Assembly: GCF_014207985.1 (NCBI RefSeq)
Contig: NZ_JACHMI010000001.1
Span: forward strand, 603,001 to 667,000
Source: Nonomuraea rubra
Lineage (GTDB): Bacteria > Actinomycetota > Actinomycetes > Streptosporangiales > Streptosporangiaceae
Length of the DNA stretch: 64,000 nucleotides
Reading direction: 5' to 3'
Position 1 is the stretch's first letter, and every line of letters starts with the position of its first letter. The translations under genes and the position numbers were made by a program. The notes under the pieces were generated by a model. It ran no database searches. It had not been told where the DNA came from and saw nothing but the letters and a program-made list of their open reading frames with translations. Shown one piece after another: positions 40,585-48,038 of the stretch.

Positions 40585-42687
40585 TCACGGCGGGTCACGC
40601 GTGAGGTTGAGCGGGGTGGTGACGTGCAGGTTCCAGCTGAGGCCGGGTGGCGCGAGCTGGTGGTCGATCCAGGCGATCGTCGGGTCGCCCCCGGCGTTCA
40701 GGGTCATGGCGAGTCTCTCCCCGAAGCCGCCCCTGTTCCTGGCCACCGCGATGCTCTCACAACGGTCGCCGGTGCAGGTGGCGAGCATGAGCCGCTGGTG
40801 CTCGCGGCTCTCGAACGCCACCAGCGGCCGCCCTGCCCGATCCAGGACCAGCGCCGGGGCCGCGTGGTACTCGTTCCCGGCGCCCAGCGTGCGCACGTCG
40901 GCCTGGGCGCAGTCGGCGGTGCGGCAGTCGAGCAGCTTGTTCGCGTGGTCGCCCGGATCCCGGTAGGCGATGACCGGGCGGCCGTCGGGGCGTACGGCCA
41001 TGGCCAGGCCGAACGTCCAAGGCAGGTCGTAGGGGTCCGCAGCGGCGGGAGGCACGGGACTGGTCACGATCGGCCGGTGGCAGGTGGCGTCCAGGCAGGA
41101 GATCACGTGGATCTGACCGCTGAGCGGGTCGTACCGGGCGGCGACCGGGCGGTCTCCAGGGCCGACGGCGGCGGCCAGGTTGTGGTCGGTGGCCGAGTAC
41201 ACGGTCGTCTCCAGCCGGGCGACCTGCCGGCGCTCCGGGTGTGCGCAGCTCGGGTCCGCGCAGAAGATGAAGGAGAGAAGGTCGTGCGTCGGTCTGTCAC
41301 CGCTCGCCGGATCTTCGTCGGCGTAGGCCAGGACGAGGCCGCCGCCCTGCCGGACGGCCGGCGTCACCCCCACCGTTTCCGGCCGCGAGCGGGTCGTCGC
41401 GACGGTTCCGCTGCTCCGTACGCACCTGGTCCCCTCGCAGGTGAGCAGTTCGAGCCTGTTGAAGGTCCAGCTGGTCAGCAGGAGCCGCCCGTCGGGGAGT
41501 CGTGCGCCGGACGTGGCGGCCTCCCACCGGGAGCCGCGGTTCTGCGGCTCGGCCCAATCGAAGCTCGTGCTCCGGCATGAGGGGTCGGCGCATTCCAGCA
41601 GGCTGGAATGGTCCTGGTAGCCGTCCATCACCACGATCAGGCGCTCGCCGCGTCCGGTGTGCACGGCTTGCAGGTCGAACGGGCGCACCTCCGGTGTGCG
41701 AGCGTGGGCGGAGGCGGGCCAGGATTCCGTCACGTTCGTCTCGGCGATCTCCGGCCAGCCGAACGGGTTGATCAGCACAGCCCCGCTGAACAGCAGCCCG
41801 GGCAGCAGCGCCGCAGGTAGGAAGCGTGGCGTGAGCGGGCGTGGCGGCGGGCCGTCGGGCAGGCCGTGTGCCAGGTCCGAGTCGTCCACCTGGGTGCGCC
41901 AGGCCATGCAGTGGAGGAACTGGCGCGCCACCACGGCGGCCTGGAACGGCGTCACCGCCAGCACCAGCACGGTTCCGGCCAGCCCCCATCCGAGCGTCGC
42001 GACCGGCCCGGGGAGCAGAAGCAGCCCTGAATGGAGAGCCCACGCCGCCGCGCCCGGAAGGAGGACGACTTCCAGGGCCAGCGTCCACGCGGTCGGCAGG
42101 AAACGCAGCTTGGTCAGTTGGTAGGCGCGGCGGATCGAGCCCAGCCCCGAACAGCCGTGCAGCAGAACGCCGGGTACGGCCAGCAGAACCGGCATCGCCG
42201 CGTACGAGACCACCACCAGCAGAGCATCGGCCTGCCACCGCCGATCGGTCGCCATCAGCATGCCGGCCCTCGCGGCCCAGCTCGCCCCGAACGCCGGCGC
42301 GGCCACCGCTAACAGCACGAGCAGGGACGGCAGCCGCCGCACCGTCGCCCTCAGCGCCTCGATGGGCGGAACGTGCCGGTCGACCAGGTGGCCCGCGGCG
42401 ATGACCACTGTCGCGGGGAACACCACGACGTCCCCGGCGAGCGCGACCGCCGCCAGCACGACCGTCCAGGTCAGCAGCGGGGCATCGGACGTCCCGATGA
42501 GCTGGAACCGCTGGTTGACCAGCACCGCAGAACCGCCGGCCGTCAACATCAGGGCCAGCAGGGACAGCGTGGCGAGCGGCACGTGCACCAGCACGCTGGG
42601 CAGCGCGAGCCGCACCAGGCGCCGTCCGGCGTCCAGATAGCCCCGGAACAGCACGCCGTCTACGCGCAGCCGCTCGACGTGCTCCAT
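40585..42687 (-). CDS. Polytopic membrane protein with extracellular C-X4-C repeat domain
   Basis: A 700-aa protein starting at ATG 42687 (MEHVERLRVDGVLFRGYLDA). Residues about 25-330 contain six or more hydrophobic helices in a DUF-type membrane domain. One more helix (FLPAALLPGLLFSGAVLINP) leads to an extracytoplasmic part (about 355-700). That part has at least six repeats of 45-60 residues, each ending in a closely spaced Cys pair: CADPSC, CEGTRC, CADPSC, CLDATC, CRTADC, CTGDRC. Phrases such as RPVIAYRDPGDHANKLLDC and RPLVAFESREHQRLML suggest a beta-propeller with a disulfide in each blade. I cannot assign a function; a sensor or adhesion role is possible. Confidence 0.72.
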   Translation of the reverse strand: MEHVERLRVDGVLFRGYLDAGRRLVRLALPSVLVHVPLATLSLLALMLTAGGSAVLVNQRFQLIGTSDAPLLTWTVVLAAVALAGDVVVFPATVVIAAGHLVDRHVPPIEALRATVRRLPSLLVLLAVAAPAFGASWAARAGMLMATDRRWQADALLVVVSYAAMPVLLAVPGVLLHGCSGLGSIRRAYQLTKLRFLPTAWTLALEVVLLPGAAAWALHSGLLLLPGPVATLGWGLAGTVLVLAVTPFQAAVVARQFLHCMAWRTQVDDSDLAHGLPDGPPPRPLTPRFLPAALLPGLLFSGAVLINPFGWPEIAETNVTESWPASAHARTPEVRPFDLQAVHTGRGERLIVVMDGYQDHSSLLECADPSCRSTSFDWAEPQNRGSRWEAATSGARLPDGRLLLTSWTFNRLELLTCEGTRCVRSSGTVATTRSRPETVGVTPAVRQGGGLVLAYADEDPASGDRPTHDLLSFIFCADPSCAHPERRQVARLETTVYSATDHNLAAAVGPGDRPVAARYDPLSGQIHVISCLDATCHRPIVTSPVPPAAADPYDLPWTFGLAMAVRPDGRPVIAYRDPGDHANKLLDCRTADCAQADVRTLGAGNEYHAAPALVLDRAGRPLVAFESREHQRLMLATCTGDRCESIAVARNRGGFGERLAMTLNAGGDPTIAWIDHQLAPPGLSWNLHVTTPLNLTRDPP

Positions 42688-42773
42688 GGAGATCACGGGC
42701 CACAGGGTGACAGGGCGTTTCGCGGGTTCGCGCCCTACTCGCCGGAAATGGTCTGGCCATCTCCTGTCGTGGG

Positions 42774-43841
42774 CTACAGCCAGTTCTCGCCGTGGGCGAT
42801 GTAGTACTGGATCGCGGTGAGGGTGCGGTGGCGAAGGTGGTCGCCGTTCTCCTGGCTCAAGTGGGTTGCCCTCGCCCGGTCCAGGGCGTTGGAGGCGGCT
42901 CTCTCCAGGTCGGGGTCGAGTGCGTGCCGCAGGGCTTCGACCGCTTCCTGCCGCAGCATGAGCCGGCCGATCTCCGTGTCGTGGCCGGGCACGGCGTAGC
43001 CGGTCGCTCCGGAGCGCTCGTACGTGGCTTGGGCCTCCTGCCGCAGGGTCTCGTGCAGGCTTCTGAGCCGTTCGCCCGCCACCGCGCCGCGGTCTCCTCG
43101 TTCCCCTGTGGCGAGCAGTTCGAGGACCTCGTCCACGAGTTCGCCGTTGAGGTCGGTGGTGCGCAGGGCCAGGTCCACGGCCATGCGGATGATCTCCGGC
43201 AGCTTGTCCGGGCCAGGGTCGGCGGCGAGCGCGGCGATGCGGGGGTCGGCCGCGGCCAGTTCGCGCATCTGCTTGTCGAGGAACAGCACGGGGCGCTCCG
43301 CTGCGGCGGACGGGATCACGAGCCGGTGGGGACGGGCCAGCCAGGCGCGGTCGATGTGGATGCCGGTCAGGCGCTCGCCCAGGGCGAAGGCGGCTGCCTT
43401 GCCGTTGTGGTGCCATTCGGCGGCCGTCACGGGTAAGGAGTCCAGCCAGCCGGCTACGGCGTCCGGGTCGTCGCCGGTCGCGGCGAACAGCTCCATCGGG
43501 TCGAAGGTGGCCAGGATGCCGCCGTGCGCGGCGAAGGTCACCGAGACATGCAGGTTGACGGTCCAGCTCAGGGCCAGCGCCTCTCCACCGGACGCGGTCA
43601 GCCGCCGGAGCAGCGCCGTGTCGCTGCCGACACACGACCTCGGCTCGATCAGAACCGCCCCGTCACTCTCGACGGCGAACAACGCCGCACGCCCGAGCCG
43701 CCCCTCGTCGTCGTCCCACTGTGCCCGGCTCCAGCCGACGGCCGGATCGGCGCCCAGGCCGCGCAGCACCTCATCGGCGGCGACGCCCTTGAGCCAGAGG
43801 ACACCCACCGGGTCGGGGAAGACCTCGTCAACGCTCGTCAT
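42774..43841 (-). CDS. DUF6461-like hypothetical protein
   Basis: A 355-aa soluble protein starting at ATG 43841. The first 140 residues (WLKGVAADEVLRGLGADPAV, LIEPRSCVGSDTALLRRLTA) resemble the DUF6461 family of actinomycetes, which is seen in genomic neighbourhoods of other small uncharacterised genes. The C-terminal half is helical and charged (LDKQMRELAAADPRIAALAA, LERAASNALDRARATHLSQE). No catalytic motif is visible. It is followed on the same strand, 86 bp later, by the C-X4-C membrane protein. Family assignment is from memory of sequence style and is not certain. Confidence 0.6.
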   Translation of the reverse strand: MTSVDEVFPDPVGVLWLKGVAADEVLRGLGADPAVGWSRAQWDDDEGRLGRAALFAVESDGAVLIEPRSCVGSDTALLRRLTASGGEALALSWTVNLHVSVTFAAHGGILATFDPMELFAATGDDPDAVAGWLDSLPVTAAEWHHNGKAAAFALGERLTGIHIDRAWLARPHRLVIPSAAAERPVLFLDKQMRELAAADPRIAALAADPGPDKLPEIIRMAVDLALRTTDLNGELVDEVLELLATGERGDRGAVAGERLRSLHETLRQEAQATYERSGATGYAVPGHDTEIGRLMLRQEAVEALRHALDPDLERAASNALDRARATHLSQENGDHLRHRTLTAIQYYIAHGENWL

Positions 43842-43949
43842 CACGTGCCCGTTTCTGCGAGGCCAAGCCCTGTCAGGCAGCGAGCCGCCTGTTGCGGCCG
43901 GAGCCGCCGCCCCATCAGTATGGCCGCGTCCACATGCCTTGGAGGTGCG

Positions 43950-44375
43950 GTGAGCCAGTATTACCAGGTCGGCGATCAAGTCCTCTGGAACCCTTCGAAC
44001 GGGGTCTCCGCGCTGTTCATGCGATCCGCTCACGCCCTGGCACCGGAGACGGGCCTGCCGACCGGGCTCGGGCCGATGCGGAGCGACGAGTGCCAGATCG
44101 ACCTGGAGGCCTTCGCCGCCTTCGTGAGCGCACTGGTCGAACGCTACGAGCGTTCGAACCACCCCGTCCTGCACGCGCTCATGGAGGGATTCATCGCCAC
44201 GGCGCTGGTGCTCGTCCAGCGCGGCGGCGCGGAACTGGTCCGATCGGAGCGGGTGGACGGCGACGGCTGGCGGGACGTGCAGGTGAGCGGCCCTGCCACC
44301 AGGCTGCCCGGCGGCGGCACCGCCGGGCGATGGGCGGAGCTTTCGGCGCGGTACGCCCGGTCCATGCCGCGCTGA
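43950..44375 (+). CDS. DUF6086-like hypothetical protein
   Basis: A 141-aa protein starting at GTG 43950 with GGAGG four bases upstream of the codon. The opening SQYYQVGDQVLWNPSNGVSA and the later GLGPMRSDECQIDLEAFAAF and HALMEGFIATALVLVQRGGA resemble the actinobacterial DUF6086 family. No catalytic residues can be named. It is divergent from the DUF6461-like gene and convergent, 24 bp, with a membrane protein. Proteins of these two DUF families are often found near each other, which supports a shared accessory cassette. Confidence 0.6.
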   Translation: MSQYYQVGDQVLWNPSNGVSALFMRSAHALAPETGLPTGLGPMRSDECQIDLEAFAAFVSALVERYERSNHPVLHALMEGFIATALVLVQRGGAELVRSERVDGDGWRDVQVSGPATRLPGGGTAGRWAELSARYARSMPR

Positions 44376-44399
44376 GCCCTCGGGCGTCGCCACCCGCGC

Positions 44400-45050
44400 T
44401 CACGACACCGCAGTCCGTGACGCCTGACGGGACGGGTCGAGCGGCCCCCGCGCCTGCTTCAGCAACCTCCACCCCAAGGGTGCCAGGGCCAGCCACATGC
44501 ACAGCACCGCGAACGGCATGAGGACCTGGCGGCCGGCCCCGTCCAGGGCTTCGTAGGTGACGAACAGCGCCAGGGTGGCCAGGATGAGTGCCAGGGTGGT
44601 CGAGCTGATCCGCTTCAGGACGGCCAGCTGAATGATCAGGACCAGGAGGCCCAGGTAGACCAGCTGGGTGCCGAAGCCGTACAGGATGGCCTCGGCTGCC
44701 GGGATACTACGGATCTGCTGGTCCATGACCTCCCACTGCGCGTGATCGTCGGTGGCGAAGCCGACGTACAGGTCGACGATCATCTCGGCGATCGAGGCGG
44801 CGACGCTGATCAGCGCCACCGCGAGACTCGCCCTGGCGAGGAGCTGCGCGGCGCCGCGGCTTCGGACGCGGCTGTACAGCTCGACGCAGACGAAGGCCAG
44901 CATCACGAAGCCGGCGAGCCATACCGAGTGCGCGATCGTCGTCCACGGCTCGACTCCTTCGTTGCCGCCGAACCTCATGAAGGTCCAGCCGCCGAGCTGC
45001 GCGACCGGCGCCAGGACGAGTGACCATCCGGCGATTCGTTTCCAGATCAT
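44400..45050 (-). CDS. Integral membrane protein, divergent from its likely regulator
   Basis: A 216-aa protein starting at ATG 45050 (MIWKRIAGWSLVLAPVAQLG) with about six transmembrane helices (near 8-25, 43-60, 76-95, 120-140, 148-165, 175-195). A FMRFGGNEGVEPWTTIAHSV loop follows the first helix. I do not recognise a named family. The divergent HTH gene starts 94 bp away and the gap holds two near-identical 18-bp palindromes, so this gene is probably repressed by that protein. Confidence 0.7.
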   Translation of the reverse strand: MIWKRIAGWSLVLAPVAQLGGWTFMRFGGNEGVEPWTTIAHSVWLAGFVMLAFVCVELYSRVRSRGAAQLLARASLAVALISVAASIAEMIVDLYVGFATDDHAQWEVMDQQIRSIPAAEAILYGFGTQLVYLGLLVLIIQLAVLKRISSTTLALILATLALFVTYEALDGAGRQVLMPFAVLCMWLALAPLGWRLLKQARGPLDPSRQASRTAVS

Positions 45051-45068
45051 GGGCCCCGACCCTAATCA

Positions 45069-45114
45069 TGCAGAATTTTTTCTGCAAGTTTTTCTCTGCA
45101 GAATTTTTGCTGCA
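45069..45114. promoter_or_regulatory. Two near-identical 18-bp palindromic operators
   Basis: TGCAGAATTTTTTCTGCA (45069-45086) and TGCAGAATTTTTGCTGCA (45097-45114) differ at one base and start 28 bp apart. The first has perfect 7-bp arms TGCAGAA/TTCTGCA. They lie in an AT-rich pocket between the divergent membrane protein and HTH regulator genes. Binding by the HTH protein is inferred from position. Confidence 0.75.
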
Positions 45115-45144
45115 CAACGGCCTCAGTACGTCTAAGCTGGCCAG

Positions 45145-45699
45145 ATGTCCACCGAACCGGTCATGCACACCCCGGCGGCGATGAAGGCACTGGCCAGCCC
45201 CCTGCGGCGAGAGATCCTCAGGCACCTCGCCAACCACGGACCGGCCACCTCCACCACGCTGGCCAGGGCCATGGGCCAGAACACCGGGACCACCAGCTAC
45301 CACCTGCGCATGTTGTCCGACACGGGGTTCGTGACCGAGCTGCGCGAGCGCGCCAAGGGGCGGGAACGCTGGTGGGACGTCGTCAAGGCCGACCGGCGCA
45401 CGCCTGCCCGCGAGAGCCTGACCGATGCCGACCAGGACCTCGCCGAGCGGCTCGGCGACTCCAAACTCGCCGAAGACCTGCGGCTGCTGTCGGCCTTCGC
45501 CCGCAACAGGGACGAGGAGAGCGACTGGCAGCAGAGCTCCCGCGCCGGCACCTTCATGACCAAGGCGCAGCTCAAGGAGTTCCACGAGGAGTACCTCAAG
45601 CTGGTGCACCGCTTCAGCGTCGACCGCGACGCCGCGCCCGCCGACGCCCGGATGGTCCTGCTGCGCTGGGTCGGGTTCCCCGACCCCCGCGGCTCCTGA
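45145..45699 (+). CDS. ArsR-type winged-helix transcriptional regulator
   Basis: A 184-aa DNA-binding protein. The winged helix covers about residues 10-75: AMKALASPLRREILRHLANH, then STTLARAMGQNTGTTSYHLR and MLSDTGFVTELRERAKGRER. The C-terminal part is helical and may bind ligand or mediate dimerisation. No metal-site Cys cluster of classical ArsR proteins is seen, so metal sensing is unlikely. The two 18-bp palindromes sit just before its start, indicating autoregulation and control of the divergent membrane protein. Confidence 0.88.
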   Translation: MSTEPVMHTPAAMKALASPLRREILRHLANHGPATSTTLARAMGQNTGTTSYHLRMLSDTGFVTELRERAKGRERWWDVVKADRRTPARESLTDADQDLAERLGDSKLAEDLRLLSAFARNRDEESDWQQSSRAGTFMTKAQLKEFHEEYLKLVHRFSVDRDAAPADARMVLLRWVGFPDPRGS

Positions 45700-45746
45700 T
45701 GGGGCTCGCCGCCGCGGCCGTTGCCGATCAGCACGACGATCGGCTG

Positions 45747-46922
45747 TCACAGTTGGGCGAGGGCGTGCTGGAAGGCGCGCAGGACCGGGGCCTCGGGGTT
45801 GTGGGAGCCGATGACCTGCTCCAGGTGGTGGGCGCGGCGGCGGATGATGCGCGTGCGGTAGTCCGCGGGCAGGCTCTCGGCGGTTTGCAGGGTCAGGTTG
45901 ACGGCTTGCTCGGTTTCGCCGCTGGCGGCCTGGCAGTAGGCCCGGTCCAGCTGGATCAGGGTGCGATCCAGCCGTTCGCTCGGCAAGTACAGCTCCAGGG
46001 CCCGGTTCAGGTAGTCGTCGGCCTCCTCGAACAGCCCCAGCTCCGCCATGGCCTCACCGGAGTGGAACAACATCTGGCGGCGCGTGTAGCCGAAGACCGG
46101 GTCGTTCTGCTCGGACTGGTCGGTTTCGGCGAGCAGCTCCTGGCCGCGGGCCAGCGCGCTGCGGATCGCGGCGACCGCCTCGGCGTGCTGAGCCGTGCGG
46201 GCGAGCGCCCGGGCCTCGGTGACCGGGGCCATCGCGGTGGCCGCGCAGCGGCGGTCGCCGGCCAGCGCGGTCGCGGTCAGGGCGAGCTCGCGGGTTTCGC
46301 GCGGATCGCCGTAGTAGTGCGAGACCAGCGCCTGACGAACGGTCGCCCAGGCCTGCAGCGCGGGATCGGCGGCGCGGTCGGCGGCGGCGCGGGCCGTGGT
46401 GAAGAAGGCGCTGGCGGGATCCTGATGACCCAGGTTGATCAGCAGCATGCCGGTCAGACCGGTGAGCTTGGCGGTGATGCGGCACAGGCGCCGATGCCGG
46501 TCCGGCCACGGACCTGGACCGCACCGGTGCTGGATGGCCTCCAGGTCGGAGGTGACCTCGCCGAGCAAGGTCAGCGGAGCCGCGCTCATGTAGTGCTGGG
46601 CGTGGCGGGTGGTGCGCTGTTCCCAGCGGGCGAGCAGTGCTGCCGGTGCGGTGACCGCTGTGGTGATGGTGGCCTCGATGCGCTGGCGCAGCAGGTCCAG
46701 GTGATCCAGCAAGCGGGCTTCGTCGTGGGGCGTGCCGGCCTCGTCCGCGGCCATGATCGCGATCAGCGTGGCGGTGGGGTCGGCGTTCCGGTCGGCGTAG
46801 AGCTGAATGTCATGGTGGACGGCCTGGAGCAGATCGTCCAGGGCGCGCTCGGTGTCGGCGTCGAGAGACCGGGCATCGGCCTGATCGCCGTCGGCGCCGG
46901 GCGGAGGCTCAGGGGGGAGCAT
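45747..46922 (-). CDS. Helical-repeat (TPR-like) protein encoded with a sigma factor
   Basis: A 391-aa soluble protein starting at ATG 46922, overlapping the sigma-factor stop (ATGA). The C-terminal 250 residues look like TPR-type helix pairs: SAFFTTARAAADRAADPALQ, HAEAVAAIRSALARGQELLA and ELGLFEEADDYLNRALELYL. The N-terminal 100 residues are charged and helical. Similar proteins occur in actinomycetes after XRE or sigma regulators, but I cannot assign a role. Translation coupling suggests that it works with the sigma factor, perhaps as an anti-sigma or scaffold protein. Confidence 0.65.
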   Translation of the reverse strand: MLPPEPPPGADGDQADARSLDADTERALDDLLQAVHHDIQLYADRNADPTATLIAIMAADEAGTPHDEARLLDHLDLLRQRIEATITTAVTAPAALLARWEQRTTRHAQHYMSAAPLTLLGEVTSDLEAIQHRCGPGPWPDRHRRLCRITAKLTGLTGMLLINLGHQDPASAFFTTARAAADRAADPALQAWATVRQALVSHYYGDPRETRELALTATALAGDRRCAATAMAPVTEARALARTAQHAEAVAAIRSALARGQELLAETDQSEQNDPVFGYTRRQMLFHSGEAMAELGLFEEADDYLNRALELYLPSERLDRTLIQLDRAYCQAASGETEQAVNLTLQTAESLPADYRTRIIRRRAHHLEQVIGSHNPEAPVLRAFQHALAQL

Positions 46923-47500
46923 CAGTCGGCCCTCCTTCTGGACGTGAGGCCCAGCCGGCGGGCCAGATGCCGGCGGCCCCGCTTCCGCTTGTCGCGTATC
47001 TGTTGTGCGCTCAGGTGCTCCAGCTGAGCGGCCAGTTCTACGGCGGTGAAGCCCTCCATGGACAGGGCGAGGATCATGCGGGTGTCGGGATCGAGCTCCC
47101 GCAGGGCCGTCATGACGTCGATCGTGCGGGCGGCCAGGTCCTGGTGATCGTCCACGGCGGCGTGGGGCGCGGGTACTTCGGCCACGGCCGTGATCGCCGG
47201 CTGCAACGACCGCCAGTAAGCCTTGACCGCCACCGTCCGCAACCACTCCGGCACCTTGCTGATGCGTTCGGTGCCATCCTGTTGCTTCTTCATCTGCTTC
47301 CACAGCGCCATGAAGGCTTCCTGGGCGGCGTCCTCCGCCTCCGGCAGCGAGGCGCCGCAGCGCATCACCGCGCCCACCACCTTGCGATGTTCGCCGTCGA
47401 ACAGCTTCAGGAACTGGCTGCGCAGCGTGGTGGCCGGGTGGTCCGAGGTGGTGCCGGTGAGCTGGTCGTGATACGAGAAGGCCCGGTCGTCGTCAGGCAT
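46922..47500 (-). CDS. RNA polymerase sigma factor, ECF/sigma-70 family
   Basis: A 192-aa sigma factor. Region 2 is LKLFDGEHRKVVGAVMRCGA followed by LPEAEDAAQEAFMALWKQMK. Region 4 is MTALRELDPDTRMILALSME followed by GFTAVELAAQLEHLSAQQIR. The basic C-terminus (DKRKRGRRHLARRLG) is slightly extended. No zinc anti-sigma gene is adjacent; the flanking genes are a small membrane protein upstream (8-bp overlap) and the TPR-like protein downstream (ATGA overlap). The small membrane protein could tether or inhibit the factor. Confidence 0.85.
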   Translation of the reverse strand: MPDDDRAFSYHDQLTGTTSDHPATTLRSQFLKLFDGEHRKVVGAVMRCGASLPEAEDAAQEAFMALWKQMKKQQDGTERISKVPEWLRTVAVKAYWRSLQPAITAVAEVPAPHAAVDDHQDLAARTIDVMTALRELDPDTRMILALSMEGFTAVELAAQLEHLSAQQIRDKRKRGRRHLARRLGLTSRRRAD

Positions 47501-47681
47501 CGTGGTGGGCCTTCGCGCCGGTTTCGACCAGGGCTGGATCCGGGGTGCGACGGGCCGCCACGGCGCCGTCCCGAGAACGCCTGGCTCGGGCCCAGTCGAT
47601 GATGCCGCGCCCTGCGTAGGCGATCGCGTAACCGATGGCGACCAGGTCGGCCACCACCGCGATCACCGAGTCGGAGTTCAT
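47493..47681 (-). CDS. Small single-helix membrane protein at the head of the sigma operon
   Basis: A 62-aa protein starting at ATG 47681 with a GGAGAGA element upstream. Residues about 4-26 (SVIAVVADLVAIGYAIAYAG) form one transmembrane helix; the rest is a basic, Ala/Arg-rich cytoplasmic tail. The stop overlaps the sigma-factor start by eight bases. An in-frame extension to about 47987 is open, including STLKDLFLSGLPIKALSPLI, so a longer protein with an alternative GTG start cannot be excluded. A membrane-bound partner of the sigma factor is a plausible inference. Confidence 0.5.
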   Translation of the reverse strand: MNSDSVIAVVADLVAIGYAIAYAGRGIIDWARARRSRDGAVAARRTPDPALVETGAKAHHDA

Positions 47682-48038
47682 GATCATCTCTCCTCGGTCT
47701 CGCCTGAGACACTGCCGGGCCCGCTTGTCGAGGGCGTATGTATCTATGAGGGGCGAGAGGGCCTTGATCGGGAGCCCTGACAGGAAGAGATCCTTTAGCG
47801 TGCTGAGGCGATCACCCGTAGTGACGTGCGGCGGCGCGGCCGGGAGCCGTTCGGCGGGGAGAGCCCGTCCACGATCTGGCGAGGTCATCGGCCATGACGG
47901 GCATCCGCAAGGTCCTGGACGGCCGAGGCCACCTAGCCTCCAGGTGACGCCGCCATCGCCGGCTGGGATAGGAATTTCTAGATCCAAGGAAGATTCGGCG
48001 GGCCGTACGCCGACGTCCAGCCCGCCGAATCCCGTGTG
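47682..48038. other. Intergenic region (357 bp) between sigma operon and FG-GAP gene
   Basis: The left part (about 47700-47800) has an AT-richer patch with ATAGATACATA on the minus strand that could be the sigma-operon -10 region. The right end holds the terminator hairpin at 47992-48031. No convincing gene is seen on the plus strand. The minus frame continues the small membrane protein frame upstream to about 47987 without a clear start. Confidence 0.5.
47992..48031 (-). terminator. Terminator of the protease-fold/FG-GAP gene
   Basis: GATTCGGCGGGC (47992-48003) and GCCCGCCGAATC (48020-48031) are perfect 12-bp arms around a 16-base loop. The hairpin starts eight bases after the stop codon at 48039 on the minus strand. 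Confidence 0.8.
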
